Assembly: GCF_003241315.1 (NCBI RefSeq)
Contig: NZ_QFOZ01000001.1
Location: 248,001 to 312,000, forward strand
DNA: 64,000 nt
Reading direction: 5' to 3'
DNA from: Lawsonella clevelandensis
Lineage (GTDB): Bacteria; Actinomycetota; Actinomycetes; Mycobacteriales; Mycobacteriaceae
Shown: positions 29,420-38,778 of the stretch, piece after piece
How the letters are laid out: each line of letters begins with the position of its first letter
Position numbering within the stretch: the stretch's first letter is position 1
Position numbers and translations under genes: made by a program
Notes under the pieces: generated by a model
What the model was told of the DNA's origin: nothing
What the model saw: only the letters and a program-made list of their open reading frames with translations
Databases searched by the model: none

Positions 29420-29486
29420 ACGGCAATCACAGTAATCATTGAGGTCGAGCACCTTTTCGGCGCTTGGCCTCTGAGTGAGGAGAAAA

Positions 29487-32303
29487 GTGGCTGGAAAGGC
29501 CCGTGTCCACGAGCTTGCAAAAGAGCTCGGAGTTACATCCAAACAACTTTTAGAGACCCTGAATGAACAGGGTGAATTTGTTAAGTCTGCGAGTTCCACC
29601 GTCGAAGCTCCAGTTGCGCGACGTATCCGCAAACTATTTGCTGGTAAAACAGCACAAGCAGAAAATACCGATAAAACAGCGGAAAAAACGTCTTCACGTG
29701 CAAAACCTGCTGCGGCGAAGAAGTCTCGTAAAACTACCAGCAGTACGAATTCTGTTTCGCCTGCTACGGTAAGCGCTGCTAAACCTGCTAAACCCGGTGC
29801 AGCCAAGAAACCTGTTCCGAAGCCCGCACCGGCTAAGGCCAGTAGTGTCGCAAAAACTGACGCTGCTAAAACATCACGAAAGCCAACTCCTGCAACTGCG
29901 GCTAAGAGCGCTGTCAAAACAGCTAAAGCTCCTAAACCTGGTGCAGCTGCTAAACCGCGTGGTTCGCATCCTTCCCCCGCAGCTGTCGCAAAAGCTGCGG
30001 CACGTCGTCCGCATGTTGCTAATAACCCATTCTCTACACCGGATGAGCACCCCGCACCCCGTCCTATGCCACGTCCGGGTGGTCGTGGTGGACGTCCCGG
30101 TTCACAGGGTGGACAAAATAATCAAGGTGGACGTTCCGGCGGTCAGGGTGGTCGTTCCTCCCATAACCGCGGGAATCGTAATGGTGGGGAGAATCGTCGT
30201 TCCGGTCGTTTCCCCACGCCTACCGTCATGCCTCGGCATTCAGAAAATCCTGACGCTCCACGCTCACATTCTGGTGGTCGTGGTGAACGCGGTGGCGGTT
30301 TTGGTGGCCATCATGGCCCGGGTGGACAGCCCAATTCTGGTTTTGGTGGCGGTTTCCGGAGTGGTCGTGGTGGACGCCGCGGCGGTACAGCAGGTGCTTT
30401 TGGACGCCCCGGTGGCGGTCCCCGGCGAGGAAAGAAGTCGAAGCGTCAGAAGAAGCAAGAGTATGAAGCAATGCAGGCACCATCAGTGGGTGGAGTGCGG
30501 CTTCCTAAAGGAAATGGCGAAGTTGTTCGTCTTTCCCGCGGTGCTTCACTAGCTGATTTTGCGGAAAAGATTGATGCTAACCCAGCATCTCTCGTGCAGG
30601 TTCTTTTTAACCTCGGCGAAATGGTGACGGCTACCCAGTCCGTCTCTGACGACATCTTGGAGCTGCTCGGCGACGAGATGAATTTCAAGGTTCAGGTTGT
30701 GAGCCCCGAAGATGAAGATCGCGAACTTCTTGAGTCCTTTGATCTTCAGTTCGGTGCCGATGAGGGCGACGATGATGAATTAAAGCGTCGTCCACCTGTT
30801 GTCACCATCATGGGCCATGTTGACCACGGCAAGACCCGTCTGTTGGATACCATTCGTCGTACTAATGTAGGTGAGAACGAAGCGGGTGGAATTACCCAGC
30901 ATATCGGTGCTTACCAGGTACGTCTGCCGATGGATGGACGCACTCGCGTTATCACTTTTATTGATACCCCAGGTCACGAAGCATTTACCGCTATGCGTGC
31001 ACGTGGTGCTAAATCTACAGACTTGGCTGTTATTGTGGTCGCTGCCGATGACGGTGTTATGCCGCAGACGGTGGAAGCTATTAACCACGCGAAGGCTGCG
31101 GATGTTCCGATTGTCGTTGCTATTACGAAGATCGATAAGGAATCCGCCAATCCGGATCGCGTACGTGGCCAGATGACCGAATATGGTTTGGTGCCGGAGG
31201 AATACGGTGGCGACACAATGTTTGTCGATATTGATGCCAAGCATGGTGTCAATATCGATAAGCTCCTAGAAGCTATCCTCCTTACTACTGATGCCACTTT
31301 GGATTTGCGTGCTAATCCGGATATGCCCGCACAAGGTGTGGCTATTGAAGCCCACCTCGACCGTGGACGTGGTCCCATGGCTACGGTGCTGGTACAGCGA
31401 GGAACCTTGCATATTGGCGATTCGATTGTGGCTGGCGGATCCTATGGTCGCGTTCGTCGTATGGTTGACGAATACGGTAATGATCTTGAGAAAGCTAAGC
31501 CGTCTCGCCCTGTACAGGTACTTGGTCTCACCAGTGTTCCCGGCGCAGGCGACAATTTCCTCGTCGTTGAAGAAGATCGTATCGCTCGCCAGATCGCAGA
31601 AAAACGCGACGCACGCAAACGCAATGCCCTTGCTGCCAAGACCCGCAAGCGCGTCAGCCTGGAAGATCTCGATGAAGTCTTGAAGGAGACCTCGAAACTC
31701 AATCTCATCCTCAAAGGTGATAATTCCGGTACCGTTGAGGCTCTGGAATCTGCCTTGCTGGATATTGATGTTGACGACGAAGTTGAACTCAATATTATTG
31801 ACCGCGGTGTTGGTGCTGTTACCGAAACTAACGTCAGATTGGCGCAGGCTTCAGATGCTGTCATTATTGGCTACAACGTCCGTGCGGAAGGCAAAGCAAC
31901 AGAAATTGCCAACCGTGAAGGTGTAGAAATTCGCTACTACACCGTCATTTACGAGGCTATTGATGAAGTTGAGAAGGCTCTTAAGGGTCTCCTCAAACCC
32001 ATCTACGAAGAGCATATTATTGGCCATGCTGAAATTCGTGCTCTCTTTAAGTCCTCCAAGGTCGGTACAATTGCTGGTTGTATGGTCAAGGACGGTATCG
32101 TGCGTCGTAACGCGAAGGCACGTATTGTTCGTGACGGCAATGTGGTGTGCCCGGAAACTTCTGTTAATTCACTACGTCGTGAAAAAGACGACGTTACAGA
32201 AGTTCGTGAAGGTTTCGAATGTGGTCTTACCGTTGGCTACTCCGATATTCGGGTAGATGATGTAATCGAGATCTACGAGATGGTGGAAAAGCCGCGCGAC
32301 TAG
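29487..32303 (+). CDS. infB: Translation initiation factor IF-2
   Basis: IF-2 is a GTPase that places fMet-tRNA on the 30S subunit and promotes subunit joining. It has 938 residues from GTG 29487, which sits behind TGAGGAG; GTG 29475 is an alternative that would destroy that site. An N-terminal IF2N helix bundle ([12 protein letters not shown]) is followed by an Ala/Lys/Pro-rich tract (about 55-185), a Gly/Arg-rich RGG-like tract (about 195-318), and a second IF2N domain. The G1 motif GHVDHGKT starts at residue 443. The G domain continues with DTPGHEAF and TKID. The C-terminal fMet-tRNA-binding domain ends in YEMVEKPRD. Confidence 0.97.
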   Translation: MAGKARVHELAKELGVTSKQLLETLNEQGEFVKSASSTVEAPVARRIRKLFAGKTAQAENTDKTAEKTSSRAKPAAAKKSRKTTSSTNSVSPATVSAAKPAKPGAAKKPVPKPAPAKASSVAKTDAAKTSRKPTPATAAKSAVKTAKAPKPGAAAKPRGSHPSPAAVAKAAARRPHVANNPFSTPDEHPAPRPMPRPGGRGGRPGSQGGQNNQGGRSGGQGGRSSHNRGNRNGGENRRSGRFPTPTVMPRHSENPDAPRSHSGGRGERGGGFGGHHGPGGQPNSGFGGGFRSGRGGRRGGTAGAFGRPGGGPRRGKKSKRQKKQEYEAMQAPSVGGVRLPKGNGEVVRLSRGASLADFAEKIDANPASLVQVLFNLGEMVTATQSVSDDILELLGDEMNFKVQVVSPEDEDRELLESFDLQFGADEGDDDELKRRPPVVTIMGHVDHGKTRLLDTIRRTNVGENEAGGITQHIGAYQVRLPMDGRTRVITFIDTPGHEAFTAMRARGAKSTDLAVIVVAADDGVMPQTVEAINHAKAADVPIVVAITKIDKESANPDRVRGQMTEYGLVPEEYGGDTMFVDIDAKHGVNIDKLLEAILLTTDATLDLRANPDMPAQGVAIEAHLDRGRGPMATVLVQRGTLHIGDSIVAGGSYGRVRRMVDEYGNDLEKAKPSRPVQVLGLTSVPGAGDNFLVVEEDRIARQIAEKRDARKRNALAAKTRKRVSLEDLDEVLKETSKLNLILKGDNSGTVEALESALLDIDVDDEVELNIIDRGVGAVTETNVRLAQASDAVIIGYNVRAEGKATEIANREGVEIRYYTVIYEAIDEVEKALKGLLKPIYEEHIIGHAEIRALFKSSKVGTIAGCMVKDGIVRRNAKARIVRDGNVVCPETSVNSLRREKDDVTEVREGFECGLTVGYSDIRVDDVIEIYEMVEKPRD

Positions 32304-32365
32304 TCTGACTAGTGTGACTAGCCTGATCGTATAGCTACATACCGCATACAGTTAGTGCATAGTGG

Positions 32366-32399
32366 ATGAACGCCCTTCCGTATAGTGAAGGGCGTTCAT
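32366..32399 (+). terminator. Hairpin between infB and rbfA
   Basis: A perfect 13-bp stem (ATGAACGCCCTTC at 32366-32378 with its complement at 32387-32399) encloses an eight-base loop. No T-run follows, so it may be a weak or Rho-assisted terminator, or a processing site within the infB-rbfA transcript. Confidence 0.5.
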
Positions 32400-32476
32400 C
32401 ATGCGGTGATGGGCTTTCATCATGAGCTTGGGTATTCTCAAAGGTAAGAATTAACTATTGATGTGAGGAGGGCCTT

Positions 32477-32926
32477 ATGACATCATCACCTCGTGCACGC
32501 CGTTTGGCGAAACGAATCGGTGAAATTGTGGCTACTGCGATCGACCGAGAAATTAAAGACCCTCGCTTGCACTACGTCACGATTACCGATGTTCGCCTGA
32601 CCGGTGATTTACACGATGCCACCGTGTATTACACAGTGCGTGGTGAAACGCTCGATGAGCGTCCTAACGTTGCGGCCGCTGCAGCAGCATTGGATAGGGC
32701 AAAAGGGCAGTTGCGCACGCTTGTCGGTAAAGGAACGGGGGTACGTTTTACCCCTACCCTTAGTTTTGAGACAGATACTGTACCCGATGCAGCACTGCAT
32801 ATGGAGGAGCTTCTTGCGCGAGCTCGTGCAGCAGATGCCGCAGCGGCGAAAGCTCGTGAAGGTGCATCCCCGGCAGGAGATGCGCATCCCTATCGGGTAG
32901 ATGGTGCAGAAGACGATGAAGAATAG
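32477..32926 (+). CDS. rbfA: Ribosome-binding factor A
   Basis: RbfA assists 30S maturation near the 5' helix of 16S rRNA. The 149 residues have the KH-like fold with [46 protein letters not shown] and [22 protein letters not shown]. The tail after about residue 115 is Ala/Asp/Glu-rich. GAGGAGGG lies upstream of ATG 32477. The DHH phosphatase follows, as in mycobacteria. Confidence 0.95.
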   Translation: MTSSPRARRLAKRIGEIVATAIDREIKDPRLHYVTITDVRLTGDLHDATVYYTVRGETLDERPNVAAAAAALDRAKGQLRTLVGKGTGVRFTPTLSFETDTVPDAALHMEELLARARAADAAAAKAREGASPAGDAHPYRVDGAEDDEE

Positions 32927-32998
32927 TTAACTGCATTCGCAATTGTGAGTACTGCACGTAGGTAACACGTAGTACAGATACACAGTACAGCTCACCGT

Positions 32999-33946
32999 AT
33001 TGCTGTTATTGGGCATGTTAATCCTGATGCTGATGCTATTGGGTCGGGATTAGCAGTGGTTCACGCTGCCCATCTCTTGGGTAAAGAAGCATGGTTGAGT
33101 TTTGCTTATCCTGATGAGACTCCCGAGACTCTCCGCATATTGCCAGGTGCAGACACTATTGTGCGGCCATGCGATATGCCGGATGATATCGATTTTGTTG
33201 TAGTTGTTGATTGCGGTTCGGCCGATAGGATGGGTGTACTCCACCATCTAGCGGAGAAAGTTCCCTATACGCTCATTATTGATCATCACCGTTCCAATGA
33301 CGGATTCGGCACCCATAGCGTTATTGTTCCTCGTGCCGATGCAACAGCACAGCTTATTCTCGATTTTCTCGATGCTTTAGGAGTTGCCTTAACTCCTTCT
33401 ATTGCGTCGTGTCTTTTCGCTGGGCTCCTCACCGATACTGGTGGTTTCCACTGGGGGAGTGCCCGCGCTCATGCTGATGCTGCCCGCTTAGTAGAAGTTG
33501 GTATTGACGCCGATAGTCTTACTCGACAATTGATGGATACGCGCCCTTTTAGCTATCTGGAGCTTTTGGGAACGGTGCTGCAAACAGCAACATTATTACC
33601 CGATGCGGGGAAAGGCCGCGGGCTTGTCTATGCCACAGTTCCGCATGACGTATATAAGAATGCCCGACCCGAGGACGTACAGGCACTTATTGATGTTGTT
33701 CGTACTACCGGTGAAGCAGAAGTGGCACTTGTCATGCGGGAAATGACTTCAGGTGTATGGACAGGTTCTTTGCGTTCTCGCAGTCTTGTTAACGTAGCTG
33801 ACATTGCTCGCCATTTTGGGGGCGGTGGGCATCGGCAAGCAGCCGGGTTCACTGTTACCAGTAGTTTGAACGATGTCCTTCACACAATTCTTCGCATATT
33901 AGACAATCCGCCTCTCCATGACGGGTATCGGGCTTTAACACCATAA
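32999..33946 (+). CDS. nrnA: DHH/DHHA1 phosphoesterase NrnA-like (nanoRNase/pAp phosphatase); 5' end abnormal
   Basis: The family degrades 2-5-mer RNAs and pAp, and in actinobacteria also cyclic dinucleotides. The coding frame clearly includes IAVIGHVNPDADAIGSGLAVV, the metal-binding first DHH motif, at 32999-33058. The first standard start codon in frame (GTG 33056) lies after that motif. Reading upstream, the frame is open only to a TAA at 32963-32965, itself preceded by GTG 32945 and five codons. Later motifs are intact: VVDCGSADR, IIDHHRSND (true DHH) and the C-terminal GGGGHRQAAGFTV. Initiation at ATT 32999, a nonsense mutation at codon 7, or a base error would each explain this. I give the ATT start as the minimal motif-complete reading. 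Confidence 0.75.
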   Translation: MAVIGHVNPDADAIGSGLAVVHAAHLLGKEAWLSFAYPDETPETLRILPGADTIVRPCDMPDDIDFVVVVDCGSADRMGVLHHLAEKVPYTLIIDHHRSNDGFGTHSVIVPRADATAQLILDFLDALGVALTPSIASCLFAGLLTDTGGFHWGSARAHADAARLVEVGIDADSLTRQLMDTRPFSYLELLGTVLQTATLLPDAGKGRGLVYATVPHDVYKNARPEDVQALIDVVRTTGEAEVALVMREMTSGVWTGSLRSRSLVNVADIARHFGGGGHRQAAGFTVTSSLNDVLHTILRILDNPPLHDGYRALTP

Positions 33947-35301
33947 TGAATTCTTCTGTATCACTCAATTCTTTTCGTAAGCTTGTACCACAGTTGCTGC
34001 GTCTAGCACTCCCGGCGCTTGTCGTACTAGCTGCGGAACCGCTGTATGTCTTATTTGATACAGCATTGGTCGGTCACTTAGGTGCTATTCCACTGGCTGC
34101 TTTATCTGTAGGCGGTACAGTATTGGCTGTTGTGTCGTCACAGCTCACTTTCCTCTCCTATGGAACTACTGCTCGATCAGCTCGCTACCACGGGGCGGGA
34201 AAACCTCAACTAGCACGCCAAGAAGGTGTCCAAGCTAGTTGGTTAGCTATTTTTGTTGGTCTTGCCATCCTTATCCTTATGCAGGTGTTTCTTAATCCAC
34301 TTACGAAACTTCTTACCGGCGGGGGAGAACTTGCTAGCGATACTCTTAGCTGGTTGCGAATAGCACTTTTTGGTGTTCCCTTTATCCTGCTATCCATGGC
34401 GGGAAATGGGTGGATGCGCGGTGTTCAAGAAGTACGTCAACCCCCCATTTTTGTTGTCGTGGGATTTGGTGTTTCTGCTATCCTTTGCCCTGCTCTTATC
34501 TACGGATGGGGATTCCTGCCCTCTATAGGTCTCAAAGGATCAGCATGGGCAAACGTTGTAGGACAATCTCTAACAGGTATTCTCTTCACCATTGTCTTGA
34601 TTCGCTCCGCCCACCGCTACCATCTTTCGTGGAAACCCAATCGGGAGATTATCCGCCAACAATTGCGCATGGGGAAGGATCTCATTGTTCGTTCACTCGG
34701 ATTCCAGGTGTGTTTTCTCTCCGTTTCTGCGGTAGCCGCTCGCATTGGCGCAGAAGCTCTGGGAGCACACCAAATTGTGTGGCAGATATGGGTCTTTACA
34801 TCACTACTACTAGATTCTGTGGCCGTCGCTGCACAATCATTAGTAGGGGAGTCCTTGGGAGCGCATCGCACCACTGAAACGGAACAGCTAGGAAAGCATA
34901 TCGTCGCGAGCGGCACAATTATTGCAGTCGTTATCGCAATTATTTATGCCGCACTCTACAACGTTATTCCTCGCATTTTTACCAGTGATAGTGCAGTACT
35001 TAACTGCGTTGGTATTCCCTGGTGGTTTATGGTGTGTCTACTCCCCGTGGCCGGTGCCGTATTCTCCTGCGATGGAGTCTTACTAGGTGCCGGAGATGCT
35101 GCTTTTCTCCGTAATGTGACGGCAGGGGCAGCGTTTTGCTGCTACCTACCCATGATCTGGTTAAGCTACAGCTTCCACTGGGGATTAGCCGGTTTATGGG
35201 GAGGATTTGTCCTCTTCATCATGGTGCGCGCAGTAGCAGGACTTATCCGGCAATGGCGCGGAAAATGGATCATTTACGGCACCCCGGAAGAACTCGCGTG
35301 A
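33946..35301 (+). CDS. dinF: MATE family efflux protein (DinF-like)
   Basis: A cation-coupled multidrug/toxin exporter. The 451 residues have about 12 membrane helices. The N-terminal LRLALPALVVLAAEPLYVLFDTALVGHLG and the mid-protein RMGKDLIVRSLGFQVCFLSVSAVAARIGAEALGAHQI are typical of the DinF branch. The ATG overlaps the nrnA stop by one base (TAATG), and its own stop overlaps the next start (GTGA), so nrnA, dinF and the phosphopantetheinyl transferase are translationally coupled. The substrate is unknown. Confidence 0.9.
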   Translation: MNSSVSLNSFRKLVPQLLRLALPALVVLAAEPLYVLFDTALVGHLGAIPLAALSVGGTVLAVVSSQLTFLSYGTTARSARYHGAGKPQLARQEGVQASWLAIFVGLAILILMQVFLNPLTKLLTGGGELASDTLSWLRIALFGVPFILLSMAGNGWMRGVQEVRQPPIFVVVGFGVSAILCPALIYGWGFLPSIGLKGSAWANVVGQSLTGILFTIVLIRSAHRYHLSWKPNREIIRQQLRMGKDLIVRSLGFQVCFLSVSAVAARIGAEALGAHQIVWQIWVFTSLLLDSVAVAAQSLVGESLGAHRTTETEQLGKHIVASGTIIAVVIAIIYAALYNVIPRIFTSDSAVLNCVGIPWWFMVCLLPVAGAVFSCDGVLLGAGDAAFLRNVTAGAAFCCYLPMIWLSYSFHWGLAGLWGGFVLFIMVRAVAGLIRQWRGKWIIYGTPEELA

Positions 35302-36167
35302 GCATAGTGGTAGCACCGTCACCGGAACAGCACCCATTCGAGCGCCTTTATACCCGCCTTTGCGATATTCTTGGTGCCAACGGTAGCAGTCTCAGTAGCA
35401 CCCCCAGTAATGACGTTGTAGGTAACTACAGCTGCGATGACAGTACTTTTACTCCCTCGCAGGCTGACGCTCAGTGGGCTCTCGCACGTATTCCGCTAGA
35501 AGAACAAGCCCTCGTAGAACATGCAGTACCAGCTCGCCAATGGGAATTCGCCCGAACCCGAGAGCTTGCCCATTCCGCCCTCACGCAATTAGGGGAACCA
35601 TCAGCAGTAGTACTGCGAGACAGTAAACGTGCCCCACTATGGCCAGAAGGTATCACCGGTTCACTAACCCACACACGAGGACTCCAAGCAGTACTAGCGG
35701 CTCACCAAGGAAATATTCTGTCTATCGGCCTCGACGCAGAAATTGCCCAACCCCTCAGTCCAGACGTGCTGCGTACCGTCACCACCCCGCAAGAACGCCT
35801 CCTGCTACAGCAGCAAACAGCACAGCTCCCACTAGGCATCGTCCTGTTCAGCGCTAAAGAATCCCTCTACAAAGCCTGGTATCCACTAACACAAGAATGG
35901 CTAGGGTTCACAGACGCACACCTAGAACTCACCACACAGAATGTGTCATCACACCACCACAGCACCACACCCACAGCAGCAACAATAAAGGAAACAAGAG
36001 AGATAAGAGGGTCAGGAACTTTTGTCGCACGCGTTCAAACACCTGTTATTGAACGCCATCGACAGAAATCCCCAATGAGTCAATACTTCGCAGAATGCAC
36101 AGGACTATGGGAAGTCGGCGACGGAGTCATCATCACCGCACTAGTTGTGACAACACCCAGATTATGA
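35298..36167 (+). CDS. pptT: 4'-phosphopantetheinyl transferase, PptT/EntD type
   Basis: It transfers 4'-phosphopantetheine from CoA to carrier proteins. In mycolata, PptT activates the polyketide and mycolic-condensing synthases. From GTG 35298 it has 289 residues. Family motifs are WPEGITGSLTHTRG (about 115-128), SIGLDAE with the Mg-binding Asp and Glu (about 143-149), and FSAKESLYKAWYP (about 188-200). There is a low-complexity Ser-rich segment at 28-50 and a His/Thr-rich insert at about 220-245, both unusual. Its place next to truB matches Rv2794c. The longer upstream frame overlaps dinF and is not used. Confidence 0.88.
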   Translation: MSIVVAPSPEQHPFERLYTRLCDILGANGSSLSSTPSNDVVGNYSCDDSTFTPSQADAQWALARIPLEEQALVEHAVPARQWEFARTRELAHSALTQLGEPSAVVLRDSKRAPLWPEGITGSLTHTRGLQAVLAAHQGNILSIGLDAEIAQPLSPDVLRTVTTPQERLLLQQQTAQLPLGIVLFSAKESLYKAWYPLTQEWLGFTDAHLELTTQNVSSHHHSTTPTAATIKETREIRGSGTFVARVQTPVIERHRQKSPMSQYFAECTGLWEVGDGVIITALVVTTPRL

Positions 36168-36178
36168 AGACACCCAGG

Positions 36179-36184
36179 TAAACT
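36179..36184 (+). promoter_or_regulatory. Candidate -10 box (TAAACT) for a leaderless truB transcript
   Basis: TAAACT ends seven bases before ATG 36192 and no Shine-Dalgarno is present between pptT and truB. The spacing is that expected for transcription starting at the initiation codon. Confidence 0.5.
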
Positions 36185-36191
36185 AACCGGT

Positions 36192-37142
36192 ATGTCTCGT
36201 CGCCCCGTCTCACTAGCCCACTCAGGTCTCGTTATCGTCGATAAACCTGCCGGTATGACCAGCCACGATGTTGTCTCAGTACTGCGCCGGGCTTTTCAAA
36301 CACGACGAGTAGGGCATGCTGGAACACTCGATCCGGCAGCGACAGGTGTTCTTGTTGTAGGGATTGAGCGTGGTACGAAACTTCTGCCGTTTCTCGTTAA
36401 AGATTCGAAAAGCTACCAGGCCACAATTCTTATTGGACAAGCTACCTCCACAGAAGATGCGGATGGGGACGTCACTGTAACGGATTCGCGAGAACACTTA
36501 GATCGTCTTACTGAAACTGATCTTCATACTGCTGCAGCACAATTGACGGGTGACATTGAGCAAGTTCCATCAGCAGTATCCGCTATTAAAGTGAACGGTG
36601 TTCGGGCATACCAACGAGTGCGGCAGGGAGAAACTGTCGATTTACCGCCCCGGCCTGTACACATAGATGAGTTCACACTTTCTCATATTCGAAGAACACC
36701 AGAAGGCTGGTGGTTGCTGGATGCGGTAGTGAGTTGTTCCTCCGGCACCTATGTGCGGGCTTTGGCTCGCGATCTGGCTGCTGCGGTTGGTGCGCATGCT
36801 CATCTGACGGAACTTAGGCGTACGCGGGTGGGTGCTTTTGATCTCAGCTGTGCGCAACCATTAGATGTTTATCGTGATGCTATAGAGTCTGGTACTTATC
36901 CTTCCCTGACTCTGGATCTGGACGCAGCGACGCAGATGGGACGAGAGACTCGTCACCTTTCAACCGAGGAAGCGACTAAAGTCGCGTTAGGTCAGCGTAT
37001 TGCCCCCAACGGAATGTCTGGAATTTATGCCGGTGTTGATCCTGATAATCACACAATTGCCCTGCTAGAAGAGGAAAAAGACGCTAAAGGGATCCGTATT
37101 GTGCGATCTGTATTCGTAGCTCGCCCGGCTACTTTGCAGTAA
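36192..37142 (+). CDS. truB: tRNA pseudouridine-55 synthase
   Basis: TruB makes pseudouridine-55 in the T-loop of tRNAs. The 316 residues contain SGLVIVDKPAGMTSHDVV (11-28) and the catalytic motif HAGTLDPAATGVLVVGIERGTKLL with the nucleophilic Asp. YQATILIGQATSTEDADGDV and the RNA-binding C-terminal region with LGQRIAPNG are also present. It shows no Shine-Dalgarno, but a TAAACT box lies seven bases before ATG 36192. ribF follows after 43 bases. Confidence 0.96.
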   Translation: MSRRPVSLAHSGLVIVDKPAGMTSHDVVSVLRRAFQTRRVGHAGTLDPAATGVLVVGIERGTKLLPFLVKDSKSYQATILIGQATSTEDADGDVTVTDSREHLDRLTETDLHTAAAQLTGDIEQVPSAVSAIKVNGVRAYQRVRQGETVDLPPRPVHIDEFTLSHIRRTPEGWWLLDAVVSCSSGTYVRALARDLAAAVGAHAHLTELRRTRVGAFDLSCAQPLDVYRDAIESGTYPSLTLDLDAATQMGRETRHLSTEEATKVALGQRIAPNGMSGIYAGVDPDNHTIALLEEEKDAKGIRIVRSVFVARPATLQ

Positions 37143-37185
37143 TGACCAATTCCCTCCACTGCCCACTACCTATTACCCTTGTAGT

Positions 37186-38175
37186 GTGCATATTTGGCAA
37201 GGTGTAGAAAACTATCCGAGTGATCGGGGACACAGTGTTGTCACCATTGGTGTCTTTGATGGAGTGCATAGGGGACATGCTCAATTAGCGCATGCTGCTG
37301 CTGACTATGCGGCGAAGCATGGAGTTACTGCTCTTATGTTGAGCTTCCATCCTCACCCTTCCTCTGTAGTGGGTAAGGGTATTGCGCCCCTGCGGCTATC
37401 CACGATTGATTTTCGTGCACAGCTTGCACAGGAGAATGGTATTGACGACTTTGTCGTACTGAATTTTACGCCGGAGCGAGCAGGGCAGGAACCGGAAGAT
37501 TTTGTTAAAGAGGTACTTGTTGACCGCCTGCATGCCGTTCACGTTGTTGTGGGGGAGAACTTTACTTTTGGTGCGCGAGCTGCAGGGACTCCAGAGACTC
37601 TTGCTACTTTAGGGGAGAAGTACGGTTTTACTACTGAAATTGTTCCTCTCTTACAAGAAGACGGGCACACTGTATCCAGTACGTTTATTCGCCAGTCGCT
37701 AACAGAATCACGTATACAGGACGCTATTAAAGCGCTTGGGCATCTTCCTCGGGTAGAAGGGGAGGTTGTCCATGGGGCCGGTCGTGGCGGTCGTCAACTT
37801 GGTTTTCCCACTGCGAATATCAGTTTTGCCAGTGATATAGCTCTTCCCGCCGATGGTGTGTACGCCGGGTGGTTTGCTGTTACTGATAAGGAACCCATTG
37901 ATGGTTCTATGGAACCTCGAAAGTGGTATCCCACAGCTGTATCAGTAGGAACTAACCCAACATTTGATGGTGCTGTTCGCACTGTTGAAGCATTCGTTCT
38001 TGATGAGGATGCTGATCTTTACCATCGATATGCGGTAGTAGAGTTCGTTGATCGAGTTCGCGGTATGGAAAAGTTTGATTCTGTCGATGATTTGCTGCAG
38101 TACATGAATCGTGATGTGGCAAAAACACGGGAGATTCTTCATAATTCGACAGTTCATCCCACCAAGTTGAACTGA
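37186..38175 (+). CDS. ribF: Bifunctional riboflavin kinase/FAD synthetase
   Basis: It phosphorylates riboflavin to FMN and adenylates FMN to FAD. The 329 residues have the N-terminal nucleotidyltransferase domain with VTIGVFDGVHRGHAQL (20-35), LSFHPHP and VGENFTFGARAAG. The C-terminal kinase domain has GRGGRQLGFPTANI and YPTAVSVGTNPTFDG. It starts at GTG 37186, or possibly two bases earlier in another frame, which would not continue. No clear Shine-Dalgarno is seen. The truB-ribF-rpsO order is standard. Confidence 0.95.
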   Translation: MHIWQGVENYPSDRGHSVVTIGVFDGVHRGHAQLAHAAADYAAKHGVTALMLSFHPHPSSVVGKGIAPLRLSTIDFRAQLAQENGIDDFVVLNFTPERAGQEPEDFVKEVLVDRLHAVHVVVGENFTFGARAAGTPETLATLGEKYGFTTEIVPLLQEDGHTVSSTFIRQSLTESRIQDAIKALGHLPRVEGEVVHGAGRGGRQLGFPTANISFASDIALPADGVYAGWFAVTDKEPIDGSMEPRKWYPTAVSVGTNPTFDGAVRTVEAFVLDEDADLYHRYAVVEFVDRVRGMEKFDSVDDLLQYMNRDVAKTREILHNSTVHPTKLN

Positions 38176-38228
38176 ATATTTCACTAAAGCTAGCGGAGCT
38201 GAGTTCGCTTTTTAACACTTTTCCCTGA

Positions 38229-38312
38229 TAGACTCACACAGCGGTGTTCACTGTGGTTCGTGGCGGTGCACCACCTTCTTCGCACTACCCTTTGTAGTAC
38301 TGCTAAAGAAGG
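38229..38312 (+). promoter_or_regulatory. Putative rpsO promoter and structured leader
   Basis: TAGACT at 38229-38234 is a candidate -10. The following leader contains a two-tier hairpin: CCTTCTT (38274-38280) pairs with AAGAAGG (38306-38312), and inside it ACTAC (38284-38288) pairs with GTAGT (38294-38298). S15 represses its own mRNA through leader structures in several bacteria, so this could be an S15-binding site. That is inference from position and fold only. Confidence 0.35.
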
Positions 38313-38352
38313 CTCTTTTGATACACGACACTGAAAAACAAGGAGTAATCTC

Positions 38353-38622
38353 GTGGCCCTTTCGTCCGCTGAGAAGAAAGAAATCCTCGCCGAGTACGGT
38401 CTGCATGAGACTGATACCGGTTCTCCGGAGGCCCAGGTGGCTCTCCTGTCGAAGCGTATTGCTGACCTGACTGAGCACCTCAAGGTTCACAAGCACGATC
38501 ACCACTCTCGTCGTGGTCTACTGCTTCTGGTTGGTCGCCGTAAGCGTCTACTCAAATACCTTGCTGATGTCGACATCGAGCGTTACCGCTCCCTGATCGA
38601 ACGTCTGGGACTGCGTCGTTAA
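38353..38622 (+). CDS. rpsO: 30S ribosomal protein S15
   Basis: This 89-residue S15 is full length. [30 protein letters not shown] is followed by [29 protein letters not shown], the part that binds 16S helices 20-22. It starts at GTG 38353 behind AAGGAG. The leader upstream contains a hairpin that might be an S15 autoregulatory site, and a very strong terminator follows. Confidence 0.97.
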   Translation: MALSSAEKKEILAEYGLHETDTGSPEAQVALLSKRIADLTEHLKVHKHDHHSRRGLLLLVGRRKRLLKYLADVDIERYRSLIERLGLRR

Positions 38623-38650
38623 GCAATAAGCGCTAATAGACGTTATTACC

Positions 38651-38699
38651 GTAGGAGACCCCTTTACCACCGCATATAGCGGGTAAAGGGGTCTCCTAC
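38651..38699 (+). terminator. Strong terminator after rpsO
   Basis: An 18-bp perfect stem (38651-38668 with 38682-38699) encloses a 13-base loop, 28 bases after the rpsO stop. The sequence after it is ATTTATATGG, so the T-run is weak but the stem is long. Confidence 0.78.
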
Positions 38700-38729
38700 A
38701 TTTATATGGGATTTACATGGGAACATGAC

Positions 38730-38767
38730 AAAGGGATGGGAGCCACGTACGTGGCTCCCATCCCTTT
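38730..38767. terminator. 38-bp perfect loopless palindrome, probable terminator of the minus-strand phosphoribosyltransferase
   Basis: Bases 38730-38748 are exactly complementary to 38749-38767, with no spacer and a centre at CACGTACGTG. T-rich bases flank both ends. It lies 11 bases past the minus-strand gene and 30 bases past the rpsO terminator, so the two convergent units have back-to-back hairpins. Confidence 0.6.
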
Positions 38768-38778
38768 TAAAAAGTGTT

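Noticed and set aside
29650..30480. Long open frames on both strands inside infB
   Set aside because: They arise from the Ala/Lys/Pro- and Gly/Arg-rich repeats of the IF-2 linker. None has a ribosome site or family match.
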